47,492 nt of DNA from Gemmatimonas sp. (GTDB lineage Bacteria > Gemmatimonadota > Gemmatimonadetes > Gemmatimonadales > Gemmatimonadaceae). Below are positions 8,591-17,000 of this stretch, piece after piece. The translations under genes and the position numbers were made by a program. The notes below the pieces were generated by a model. The model did not search any database. It was not told the origin of the DNA and saw only the letters and a list, made by a program, of their open reading frames with translations. The number at the start of each line of letters is the position of its first letter. The first letter of the stretch is position 1. The stretch covers positions 1 to 47,492 of the forward strand of contig JANYJW010000044.1 of NCBI GenBank assembly GCA_025361705.1. Reading direction: 5' to 3'.

Positions 8591-8970
8591 TTGACCAGCC
8601 TCAGCGTGGGATGACCAAGGTAGGCTTCGGCCACCGTACCGACCTGCGACAGGTGCACGTGCTCGGCCTCGACCCGGTCGCGGGCCAGCTGCAGGCGTGC
8701 GGCCAGCTCGTCGGCGAACAGGACCGGATCGGCGGGCTGCCCCACAAACGGCCCTTCAACCTGCCCCTCGACGCGTGCCTCGAAGTGCACGGGGGTCACA
8801 TCGCCGTCCTCGTCGCGCCAGGCCGGCAAACCGGCCGAGGGCGTACGGCGATCGAAGATCAGTTGGGCGCGCACCATCTGGCTCATGAGCGACTCGCGCG
8901 GCGTCAGGGCCGGCTCGTCTGTGGAGCGTCGCCATGACGGGTGGGTGAGTTCCCGCTCGGGGGAGTTCAT
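8587..8970 (-). CDS. Hypothetical protein in flagellar small-protein operon
   Basis: This 127-residue protein has no recognised family. It has no signal peptide or membrane segment. The middle is acidic with possible beta strands (VHFEARVEGQVEG), and the C-terminal third is helical (LFADELAARLQLARDRVEAE). It overlaps the genes on both sides by four bases (ATGA), which is the best evidence that it is translated. Being sandwiched between the FlgM-motif peptide gene and flgM, under a sigma-28-like promoter, suggests a late flagellar role such as chaperone or regulator. This is inference from position only. Confidence 0.65.
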   Translation of the reverse strand: MNSPERELTHPSWRRSTDEPALTPRESLMSQMVRAQLIFDRRTPSAGLPAWRDEDGDVTPVHFEARVEGQVEGPFVGQPADPVLFADELAARLQLARDRVEAEHVHLSQVGTVAEAYLGHPTLRLVK

Positions 8971-9152
8971 GGTTGGCCTTCCCCCGAATCGGCGGCGGCG
9001 CGTTCCTTGCCTTCGACGGAGATTTCCACGACGTCATGCGCTTCCGAGCCTGCCGTACTGCCCTGGGCCCGGTCTTTGCCCTTTTCAATTGAGGCGGGAC
9101 GGCGCGACGATCCTGTCGCGGGCCTGGTCCCTAGCAGCGCCTGAATGTTCAT
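8967..9152 (-). CDS. 61-residue protein with FlgM-like motif
   Basis: This very small basic protein begins MNIQALLGTRPATGSSRR and ends with DVVEISVEGKERAAADS. That segment matches the FlgM of this window (DSVEISDAGRQLASADS) at D-x-V-E-I-S-x-x-G, a basic residue, and A-x-A-D-S, but the sigma-binding helices of FlgM are absent. The ATG at 9152 has an almost perfect AGGAGGTG ribosome site; the open frame continues to 9341 through promoter-like DNA and is not used. It is the first gene of the minus-strand unit and overlaps the next gene by four bases. Function is unknown. Confidence 0.7.
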   Translation of the reverse strand: MNIQALLGTRPATGSSRRPASIEKGKDRAQGSTAGSEAHDVVEISVEGKERAAADSGEGQP

Positions 9153-9219
9153 AGTTGTGGCACCTCCTGTGCCGACCGTCCGGCTCCGACGGCTGGATAC
9201 ACTCCTTCCCTTATCGCAG

Positions 9220-9247
9220 AGATCGGCAGGTGTCGGGGAATACTTAA
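9220..9247 (-). promoter_or_regulatory. Sigma-28-like promoter for the small-protein/flgM operon
   Basis: On the minus strand TTAAGTAT and GCCGATCT are separated by 12 bases, matching six of eight bases of each sigma-28 box. The same 12-base spacer occurs at the flgM site. It is 67 bases before the ATG of the 61-residue protein. Confidence 0.5.
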
Positions 9248-9276
9248 GTGGTTCCGGGACAATTCTTTGGGAGAAC

Positions 9277-9303
9277 TCAACCCCGCGGCCGACCGGCCGA
9301 TAC
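9277..9303 (+). promoter_or_regulatory. Weak sigma-28-like site upstream of flgL
   Basis: The -10 GCCGATAC is good, but the -35 (TCAACCCC) at 11-base spacing matches poorly. It is 104 bases before flgL. It may contribute late expression or be chance. Confidence 0.25.
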
Positions 9304-9335
9304 CTCGGGTGATGGTCAGGTCCCGGAACCCTTGA

Positions 9336-9350
9336 TGGCACGGGTTGTGC
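9336..9350 (+). promoter_or_regulatory. Sigma-54-like promoter (-24/-12) for flgL-fliW
   Basis: TGGCACG-N4-GTGC fits the sigma-54 consensus TGGCACG-N4-TTGC with one mismatch, and GG/GC have the invariant spacing. It ends 57 bases before the flgL ATG. A near-identical variant precedes fliL. Confidence 0.5.
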
Positions 9351-9407
9351 GCATCATGTCGGCCATCGCAGGGTCACGCCTGAACTTCCCGGAGGGTCCC
9401 AAGCGCA

Positions 9408-10307
9408 ATGAGAATCACCAACAACATGGCCACCCAGCTCGCCGTGTCGCAGTTCGACGTCGCGCGGCAGCGGTTGGAGTCGGCCCAGCGCAGGGTGACC
9501 GAAGGGACGAAGTTCAGCACGGCATCGGAGGATCCGACGGCCGCCACGAACGTGATGGCCAACTCGGGCGCGTTGCGGGCGCTGGACCAGTACAAGCGGA
9601 ATATTGGGGTGGCGAACCGGCGACTGGCGCTCGAGGAAAGCGCTGTCGACCAGCTCAACACGATCCTGACGCGCGCCAAGGAGTTGGCGGTCTCACAAGG
9701 CACCGACACGGCGTCGCCGCAGACTCGGATCGCGGCCAGGGCTGAGGCCAACCAACTGCTCCAGCAGGCAGCCGCATTGGGCAACACCCAGGACGGCGGC
9801 AACTACCTCTTTGGCGGCACCATGAGCAGCACGCCGCCATTCGTCGTCGACACCACCACCGCCGTGTTCTCCTTCACGGCGTCCGGGGGTACTGGCACGC
9901 GGCAGGTCGAGATCAGCGCCGGGCAGCGCGCCAGCACGTCGCACGATGCAACGCAGTTGTTCGGCACCACCGCCGCCGGTGCGCTGAAGGCGTTGCAGGA
10001 CCTCGCGGCGGGACTCGACACCGGCACCACCGCCGCCGTGCAGGGAGTGATCGTCGGACTCGACAGCGCCATCAACGCCACGCAGTCGATGGTGGGTGAA
10101 ATCGGTGCGCGGCAGAACCAGATGCAGATCGCCCAAGCCAACGTGTCGGCGTTCAGCCAGAACCTCGTGGCGCTCAACTCCGACCTGCAGGATGTCGATC
10201 TTGAAACGGCGATGGTCGAGCTGGTGAGCCGGCAGACCGCGTACCAAGCCGCCATGTCCGCCACGTCACGCGTGATGAGCCTGAACCTGTCGGACTATCT
10301 GCGATGA
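9408..10307 (+). CDS. flgL: Flagellar hook-filament junction protein FlgL (HAP3)
   Basis: This 299-residue protein has the flagellin-like N-terminal coiled coil (MRITNNMATQLAVSQFDVAR, GTKFSTASEDPTAATNVM) and C-terminal helix (DLETAMVELVSRQTAYQAAM), with TQDGGNYLFGGT between, characteristic of FlgL. It links the hook-side FlgK ring to the flagellin filament. CGGAGGG lies about 13 bases before the ATG. It overlaps fliW by four bases. The usual partner flgK is not next to it and is absent from the window. Confidence 0.93.
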   Translation: MRITNNMATQLAVSQFDVARQRLESAQRRVTEGTKFSTASEDPTAATNVMANSGALRALDQYKRNIGVANRRLALEESAVDQLNTILTRAKELAVSQGTDTASPQTRIAARAEANQLLQQAAALGNTQDGGNYLFGGTMSSTPPFVVDTTTAVFSFTASGGTGTRQVEISAGQRASTSHDATQLFGTTAAGALKALQDLAAGLDTGTTAAVQGVIVGLDSAINATQSMVGEIGARQNQMQIAQANVSAFSQNLVALNSDLQDVDLETAMVELVSRQTAYQAAMSATSRVMSLNLSDYLR

Positions 10308-10780
10308 CCCTCCCGCTGCCAGTGGAGCAGGTGATGCCCCCACGCCGAGTCGTTCGCTCGGATCTCCTTGGTTCGCTCGACATCTCCGACGACGACCTCA
10401 TCGAGTTCGGCGACGGCTTGCTCGGCTTCCCCGAATGCCGGTCCTGGGCGCTCCTGCGTGGCTCCAAGGACGGTTCCGCGTGGCTGCAGTCGGCGGATCA
10501 TGCGCCGCTAGTCTTCCTGCTCGTCGACCCGTTCGTCTTCTTCGAGGGATACTCGGCCGAACTCTCGGATGGAGAGTTGCGCCGGCTTCGCGCCAAGGAC
10601 GCCAGCGAAATCGCCGTCTTCTCGATCGTCACACTGCCGATTCCCGGCCAGCAAACCTGCTATGCCAACCTTCAGGGGCCGGTGGTCGTCAACGTCGCGG
10701 CGCGGCGCGGCATTCAGGTGGTGTTCGGGGAGGGGCCGTTCGGGGTTCGAGCGCCGATTGAGCTTGCGGCGCTGATTTAG
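10304..10780 (+). CDS. fliW: Flagellar assembly factor FliW
   Basis: This 158-residue protein has the FliW pattern: IEFGDGLLGFPECRSWALL near the N-terminus, FLLVDPFVFFEGY in the middle, and IVTLPIPGQQTCYANLQGPVV toward the end. FliW binds flagellin and, when flagellin has been exported, binds CsrA and relieves CsrA repression of flagellin translation. The first 20 residues are an extra tail. It overlaps flgL (ATGA). csrA, often adjacent, is not present in the window. Two hairpins follow the stop. Confidence 0.93.
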   Translation: MTLPLPVEQVMPPRRVVRSDLLGSLDISDDDLIEFGDGLLGFPECRSWALLRGSKDGSAWLQSADHAPLVFLLVDPFVFFEGYSAELSDGELRRLRAKDASEIAVFSIVTLPIPGQQTCYANLQGPVVVNVAARRGIQVVFGEGPFGVRAPIELAALI

Positions 10781-10801
10781 GCACCGGTTCGGCATTTTCT
10801 G

Positions 10802-10829
10802 CCGTGCAGCCCCAGTCAGGACTGCACGG
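10802..10829 (+). terminator. Stem-loop after fliW
   Basis: An 8-bp perfect stem (CCGTGCAG / CTGCACGG) with possible inner pairs is followed by a short TTT. It lies 21 bases after the fliW stop and probably ends or attenuates the flgL-fliW transcript. Confidence 0.5.
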
Positions 10830-10840
10830 TTTGCCGTAAT

Positions 10841-10856
10841 TGCCCCGTTCGGGGCA
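10841..10856 (+). terminator. Second small hairpin after fliW
   Basis: TGCCCC-GTTC-GGGGCA forms a perfect 6-bp stem with a tetraloop. There is no long T run. It may act with the preceding hairpin. Confidence 0.35.
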
Positions 10857-10874
10857 TTCGTTGCGGGGGAGGGG

Positions 10875-10890
10875 TGGCATAGCCGTTGCA
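10875..10890 (+). promoter_or_regulatory. Sigma-54-type promoter for the glycosyltransferase genes
   Basis: TGGCATA-GCCG-TTGCA keeps the invariant GG and GC at correct spacing and matches the -12 box fully. Predicted transcription start is near 10900, about 40 bases before the first glycosyltransferase ATG. Confidence 0.65.
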
Positions 10891-10900
10891 TAAGGTTTTC

Positions 10901-10920
10901 AGCGGGCAGAACTGCCCGCT
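10901..10920. repeat. Perfect dyad at the predicted transcript 5' end
   Basis: Two 9-base arms (AGCGGGCAG and its complement) flank a central AA. As RNA it would form a hairpin with an 8-bp stem and 4-base loop right at the predicted 5' end; as DNA it could be a protein-binding site. Confidence 0.6.
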
Positions 10921-10941
10921 GAACACTCCTCCACCAAACCG

Positions 10942-13900
10942 ATGACCACCAGCGCAAGCCCTCGGAGAGGGCACCCCGGCGCCAACGATGGCGTGCCGGC
11001 CCTCCCAGCTGTTCCCGCGATCAGCGGCGCGTCGCCCGCGGTGGAAGAGGCGCTGAGTGCCGTCCGCCTGAACCCAGGCTCGGTGGAGACACGCCATGCG
11101 CTGGCCGATGTGCTGCGCACCGCGGCCTACAGTCGCGAAGCAATCATCGCGTACGAGGCGGTCATCGCCCTCGCCCCGGACCGCGGCACGGCGCACCGGG
11201 ACCTCGGCAATGTCCTGACGGACAACGGGCGGCTGGACGAGGGCGCCAAGTGGCTGACGCGCGCCGTTGAACTGACGCCCGACGAGCCAGGCGCTCTGCT
11301 CGGCCTGATCCGCACCTACCAGAAGCTCGGTGCGCCGGAGCAGGCGCTGCCGTTCGTGGCGCGCCTCGAGCGCGCCGCAGCCACGCACCCGCGCGACGCG
11401 CGGAGGCAGTTGTACGCCGGGCTGGCGCAGTCGCAGGTGAACCGATTGGACGATGCCATTGCGAGCGTGCGGCGTGCGCTCGTGCTTAACGCGAATGACG
11501 CGGAGACGTGGGACTTCCTGGGGCTGCTGCTGGTGGACCGCAGGGAGTGGACCGACGCCCGCCAGGCGTTTGACCGCGCGCTCGCCCTGCTGCCAGGGCG
11601 GCCGCAGACGCTGTTCAACCGCGCCGCGCTCCGCCTGCGCCTTGGCGACTTCACGGGCGGTTTTGCGGACTACGAAGGACGCTGGGACAGTCCACTCTTC
11701 ACCACGCCAAGGCAGGGCTATGGCGTCGCCCGCTGGCGCGGCGAGCCACTCGCAGGACGCACCCTGCTGGTGCACACCGAGCAGGGACTCGGCGACACGC
11801 TGCAGTTCATCCGGTTTATCGGCCACGCGAAGGCGATGGGTGCGGGGCGTGTCGTGCTGGAATGCGAGGACTCGCTGGTGCGCCTGATGACGGGCGTCGC
11901 TGGCGTGGACCAGGTCGTTCGCCGCGGCTACCCACTTCCCGCCGCCGACCTTCACGCACCGCTGATGTCGCTGGCCCACTTTGCCGGCGCGACGATCGAA
12001 ACGGTCGCGCGGTCTGAACCGTACGTCGGCGTGGACCAGCTGCGCCGCACGCTTCCGCCGCGCCGCGGCGGCACTCGCCTGCGTGTGGGCATCGTGTGGG
12101 AGGCGGCGCGCGCCGGCGGCTCGTTCCGCGCCAAGTCGCTTCCGCTCGACGCCTTTGCGTCGCTGGCCGAGCGCACCGACGTGGAGCTCGTCTCGCTGCA
12201 AAAGGGCCCGGGCGAGCAGGCGCTTGTCGCGTCGCCGCTGCGCACGCGGATCACCGACCTCGGCTCGCGGCTGGTGGACCTGCGCGACACGGCCGAGGTG
12301 ATGTGCCAGCTCGACCTGGTGATCAGCGTGGACACGGTAGCCTGCCACCTGGCCGGCGCGATGGGCGTCCCCGCGTGGACGTTGCTGACCGAAAACGCCG
12401 ACTGGCGCTGGCTGCTCGGTCGCAACGATTCGCCGTGGTATCCGGGCATGCGCCTCTTCCGGCAGGAGACGGCCCACGACTGGGCGCCGGTGATTAGACG
12501 CATCGGCGCGGCGCTCGACACCGCCACCGCGCACGCGACCTATCCGCGCGCACGCTTTGCGCCGCAGGCGATCGCCACGGCCGACGCCCACCTGCTCGCC
12601 GCGCAGCAGCACGAGACGCACGGCGAGTTCCTCGAGGCGGCGCACGCCTACAATGGCGCGCTGCTCATCGACCCTGACAATGCCGACGTGTGGAACAACT
12701 TCGGCGTGGCGCTCGCCAAGCTCGACCGGCTGGAGGACAGCGCCCGTGCGTTCGAGCGCGCGCTCTCGAGCAATGCGGTTCACCCGGACGCGGTCCGAAA
12801 CCACGCGATGGTGCGCGACGCGCTTTCCGGCGCGACGCGGCGCAGTCCGCAGGACGACCCGAGCACTCCGTGCTTCGCACTCGACTGGCAGGTTGGCGCC
12901 ACGAGCGGATGGGGCATCTACGGCCTGAACCTCGTGACGCACACGCTGCGGCGCGGCCAGTTCACGCCGGTCCTCTTCCACGAGCCCGACTTTGGCGGCG
13001 CGACGGCCGAGCAGCGCGCCGCGCTCGGCGGCATCGATGCCGGACGCGCGCGGGCCGCGGAGATCCTGCGTCAGGGTGGTGCCTGTCCGTTCCCGTCGCT
13101 TCACGCGCTAGGGAACGGCCTCGCGGGAGGGAACTTGACCGCGCAGTTGCACAGCACGCGGCGCATCGGCATGGTGTTCTTCGAGGATACACGCCTCGGT
13201 CCCGACGCCATCGCGCGCGGACGCACCTTCGACCGCATCGTCGCCGGCTCGACGTGGAACGAGGAAGTGCTCAAGGCGCGCGGCCTCACGCAGACGGCGC
13301 TGGTCTTCCAGGGCATCGACACGGCGGCCTTCCATCCAGCGCCTCGCGAGGGGCGATTTCCCGGCCGCTTTGTCGTCTTCTCCGGCGGCAAGCTGGAATA
13401 CCGCAAGGCACAGGACCTGGTGGTCGCCGCCTTCGCGCGTTTCCGTCAGCGGCATCCTGAAGCACTGCTGATGGTGGCGTGGCACAACCACTGGCCCCAG
13501 ACTATGGCTGAGATCGTCACGGCCGGGCACGTGCGCGACGTGCCGTCGCTGGGGGCCGCGGGCGGTCTGGAGCTGGTCCCGTGGCTGGCTCGCCACGGCG
13601 TCCCGTCCGACGCGGTTGCCGACCTCGGCCTGGTGCCCAATGCGCAGATGGCCGCGATCGTGCGTGAAGCCGACGTCGCTCTCTTCCCGAACCGGGCGGA
13701 GGGCGGCACCAACCTGGTGGCGATGGAGACGCTGGCGAGCGGTGTGCCCTGCATCATGTCGGAGAACACCGGTCACCTCGACCTGACCTCGGACGATCAC
13801 AACATCGTCCTGCACCGCCAGGGCGCGTGCACTCCGACGCCGTCGTTTGGCGGCACAGACGGCTGGGGAGAGAGCAACATCGACGAGATTGTCGAAGCAC

Positions 13901-14031
13901 TCGAGTTCGCGTTCCAGCACCGCGACGAGGCGCAGCGACGCGCGGCCAACGCGGCGGCCGTGATGGCCAGCGGTTCGTGGCATCACCAGATCGACCGCCT
14001 CTTCGCGGCCATCGGCGACGTGCTCGCCTGA
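10942..14031 (+). CDS. TPR protein with GT9-like and GT4 glycosyltransferase domains
   Basis: This 1029-residue multidomain protein has TPR repeats (about residues 30-250); a heptosyltransferase-like GT-B module (about 255-530) with HTEQGLGDTLQFIRF, ISVDTVACHLAGAMG and SPWYPGMRLFRQ; a further TPR block (about 550-630); and a GT4 domain (about 645-1025) with GGKLEYRKAQDLVV and the C-terminal NRAEGGTNLVAMETLASG donor-binding motif. Placement just before a second such protein, an FkbM methyltransferase and flagellin suggests cytoplasmic O-glycosylation of flagellin, with the TPRs as acceptor-binding parts. That role is inferred. The ATG lacks a Shine-Dalgarno; the bases before it are C-rich. Confidence 0.82.
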   Translation: MTTSASPRRGHPGANDGVPALPAVPAISGASPAVEEALSAVRLNPGSVETRHALADVLRTAAYSREAIIAYEAVIALAPDRGTAHRDLGNVLTDNGRLDEGAKWLTRAVELTPDEPGALLGLIRTYQKLGAPEQALPFVARLERAAATHPRDARRQLYAGLAQSQVNRLDDAIASVRRALVLNANDAETWDFLGLLLVDRREWTDARQAFDRALALLPGRPQTLFNRAALRLRLGDFTGGFADYEGRWDSPLFTTPRQGYGVARWRGEPLAGRTLLVHTEQGLGDTLQFIRFIGHAKAMGAGRVVLECEDSLVRLMTGVAGVDQVVRRGYPLPAADLHAPLMSLAHFAGATIETVARSEPYVGVDQLRRTLPPRRGGTRLRVGIVWEAARAGGSFRAKSLPLDAFASLAERTDVELVSLQKGPGEQALVASPLRTRITDLGSRLVDLRDTAEVMCQLDLVISVDTVACHLAGAMGVPAWTLLTENADWRWLLGRNDSPWYPGMRLFRQETAHDWAPVIRRIGAALDTATAHATYPRARFAPQAIATADAHLLAAQQHETHGEFLEAAHAYNGALLIDPDNADVWNNFGVALAKLDRLEDSARAFERALSSNAVHPDAVRNHAMVRDALSGATRRSPQDDPSTPCFALDWQVGATSGWGIYGLNLVTHTLRRGQFTPVLFHEPDFGGATAEQRAALGGIDAGRARAAEILRQGGACPFPSLHALGNGLAGGNLTAQLHSTRRIGMVFFEDTRLGPDAIARGRTFDRIVAGSTWNEEVLKARGLTQTALVFQGIDTAAFHPAPREGRFPGRFVVFSGGKLEYRKAQDLVVAAFARFRQRHPEALLMVAWHNHWPQTMAEIVTAGHVRDVPSLGAAGGLELVPWLARHGVPSDAVADLGLVPNAQMAAIVREADVALFPNRAEGGTNLVAMETLASGVPCIMSENTGHLDLTSDDHNIVLHRQGACTPTPSFGGTDGWGESNIDEIVEALEFAFQHRDEAQRRAANAAAVMASGSWHHQIDRLFAAIGDVLA

Positions 14032-14032
14032 G

Positions 14033-17000
14033 ATGCCCAAGTCCCTGCACACTCGTCGCATGGGCACCCGAACGCCGTACGATGCCGCCGTGGCGCTCCT
14101 GAGGGGGCAGCGACTGGACGATGCACTGGCCGCGTACGACGCCATTCTCGTGCGTCAGCCCTCGCATGCCGACGCCCTGAGCGACTCGGCGATCGCTCTC
14201 GCTATGCTCGGACGCACGGACGAGGCGATTGCGCGCTTCGAACGTGCGGCGGCCGCCGCCCCGGCGGCGGCAGACATTCACCATAATCTCGGAATGGCGC
14301 TCGGGCAGGCCGGCCGCTTCGACGAGGCGGCGCGGGCCCTTGGCCGCGCCGCGACGATGCGCCCAGCGAACGCCGAGTGGTGGACCGACCTCGGCGACGC
14401 ACACCTGGCGGCCCAGCGCCACGCCGAAGCGCTCGACGCGTTCGACGCCGCGCTGCGGCGCGCGCCGCGATTGGTCAACGCGCTGTCCAACCGCGCGCTC
14501 GCGCTGCGCGCGCTACTGCGCGCCGCCGACGCTGAGGCGGCTTGCCGTGCGACGCTGGCCGTCGACCCGAACCGCGTGGACGCGCTGAGCAACCTCGGCC
14601 TGATCCTGATGGAGGATGGGAGGTTCGACGAGGCGGCCACCGAGTTCGCGCGGGCGCACGCCCTTGCGCCGATGCACCCCGCCGTGCGAGCCAACCGGTG
14701 CAACCTCCTGCTGCGCTCGGGCAAGCGTGGCGAGGCCCTCGCGATCGCGATCGAGGCAGCACACGCACCGGACGCCGCCGTTGAGGCGTGGACGCTATTG
14801 GCGCACGCGCAACTCGAGAACGCACAGTACGAGGAGGCGCTCGCCTCGTGCGAACGGGCGCTCGCCATCGCGCCGGCAAACGCCACCGCGCAGTTCAGCC
14901 GCGGGGTAGTGCTGCTAGGGTTGGGACGCTGCGAGGAAGGGTTCGCGGCCTACGATGCCCGTCTCCGCATCAACAACCAGATCGTGCAGGCGCGCCGTCC
15001 CGACGGTGTGGAATGGGATGGCGCCCCGCTCGGTGGCCGGACCATTCTCCTCACGGCGGAGCAGGGGGCCGGAGACGCATTCCATTTCGTCCGGTATGCC
15101 GCGCAAGTGAAGGCGCGCGGCGCCGGGCGCGTGATCGTCGAGGCACAGCCCTCATTGTGCGCGATCCTCGCCACTGCTCCCGGCGTCGACGAGGTAGCGC
15201 CCACCAACGCACCATACCCGCCTTACGACGTGCACGCGCCGCTCCTGAGCCTGCCGAGACTGATGGGTACGCGCCTTGACGAGATCTCCGCCGACGTCCC
15301 GTACCTCACGGCCCCAGAGGATCCCATCGGCGCCCGCGTGCGAGGCGCCCCGGGACTGCGCGTCGGCTTCGTCTGGAACGGCAACCCGAGGCAGAACCGC
15401 AACCGGATCCGCAATGTGTCGGTGGCGGCACTGCTCGACGCGCTCGACTTGCCAGGCGTGAGCCTCTTCTCCCTGCAGGTGGGCAGCGCTCAGGAGCCGG
15501 CTTTCGACGCCGCCGTGGCCGCGGGACGCGTGGTGGACCTCGCGCCGGAGTTGTCGACATTCACCGAAACCGCGGCTGCCGTCGACGCGTGTGACGTGGT
15601 CATCAGCATCGACACATCGGTGGCGCACCTCGCTGGCGCTCTCGGGCGTCCCACGTGGACGCTCCTCCCGCTCGTTCCCGACTGGCGTTGGCTGCACGAC
15701 CGCGCGGACAGTCCGTGGTATCCCACCATGCGCCTGTTCCGGCAGGCCGCGTTCGACGACTGGACCGTCCCGTTGGCCGCAGTGCGCGCTCGTCTCCTCG
15801 GCTTGGTCGCGACGCCATCGCAGGGACGCGCTGCGCGCGGGACGGATGAGGCCTGCACCCACAAGGCGCGCGGGCTTGCCCTGCGCGCGCAGCGCGACGA
15901 TGCCGGCGCAATGGATGCGTTCGCGCGCGCCGTGACCTGCGATGCCGCCGACGGCGAGGCATGGCTGGAATACGCGCGGTGCGCGGCGGCCCGCCGACGC
16001 TATGACGTGGCAGAAAACGCCTACGACCGCGCGCTGGCGCTTGCCCCCCAAAACGCCACGATCATCGGCGACCGCGCCGTGACGCTGCGCAACACGCTGC
16101 GCCACGAAGAGGCGATCGCGGCGTGCCGCGAGGCGCTGGCCCTCGAACCTGCCAACGACGCCATCCGCTCGAACCTCGGGGTCTTCCTCAAGGAAGTCCG
16201 CCGCGTCGACGAGGCCGAGCAGGTGTTCGCCGAGGGACTGCGCGGCACGCCGAACCATCCGCTCCTGCTCTCGAACCTCGCCACGCTGTACCACGAGTCA
16301 GGGCGACTTGACGAGGCGACGGCGCTCGCCGAGCGCCTGGTCGGCGCGCATCCGCGCGCAGCTACCGGATATATCGTGCGAGGCTGCGTGGCGATGGAGT
16401 TCGCCCGCTACGAGGACGCCGCGACCGACTTCGAGCACGCACTTGTACTCGACCCCGCGAATGCGACGGCCGACTGGAACCTTGCGCATGTCCGGCTGCT
16501 CGCCGGCGACCTAGAGAACGGATTCCGCGGCCTCGAACGGCGGCGCGAGGTGGGCGGCCTGGCGTATCAAGCGCGCACCCTGCCAGGCACCGAATGGGCG
16601 GGCGAAGCGCTGGCCGGCAAGACGGTGTTGGTACATCAGGAACAGGGCCTCGGCGACGTCCTGCAGTTCGTGCGATATGCCGCCGAGCTCAAGCGCCGCG
16701 GCGCGGCGCGCGTGATCGTCGAGGCGCCGCCCGACGCGGCGCGACTCGTCTCGACGGCGCCCGGAGTGGACGCTGTGGCGCCGCGTGGCGCGCAGATCCC
16801 CGCCTTCGACGTCTTCGTGTCGATCATGAGCCTGCCGCACCGCTGCGGCACGCGGCCGGGGACGATCCCATCGACGGTGCCGTATCTGCAGGCGGTCCCC
16901 GGCGCGGTGGCCGAGCGTGTGCGACAGGCACCGGGCGCGGTGAAGGTCGGCATTGTGTGGGGGGGCAACCCCCAGCATCAGCGCGACCGGTTCCGGTCGA

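Noticed and set aside
10816..13104. 762-codon minus-strand open frame
   Set aside because: Opposite the TPR glycosyltransferase gene; Arg/Ala/Val-rich without any family motif.
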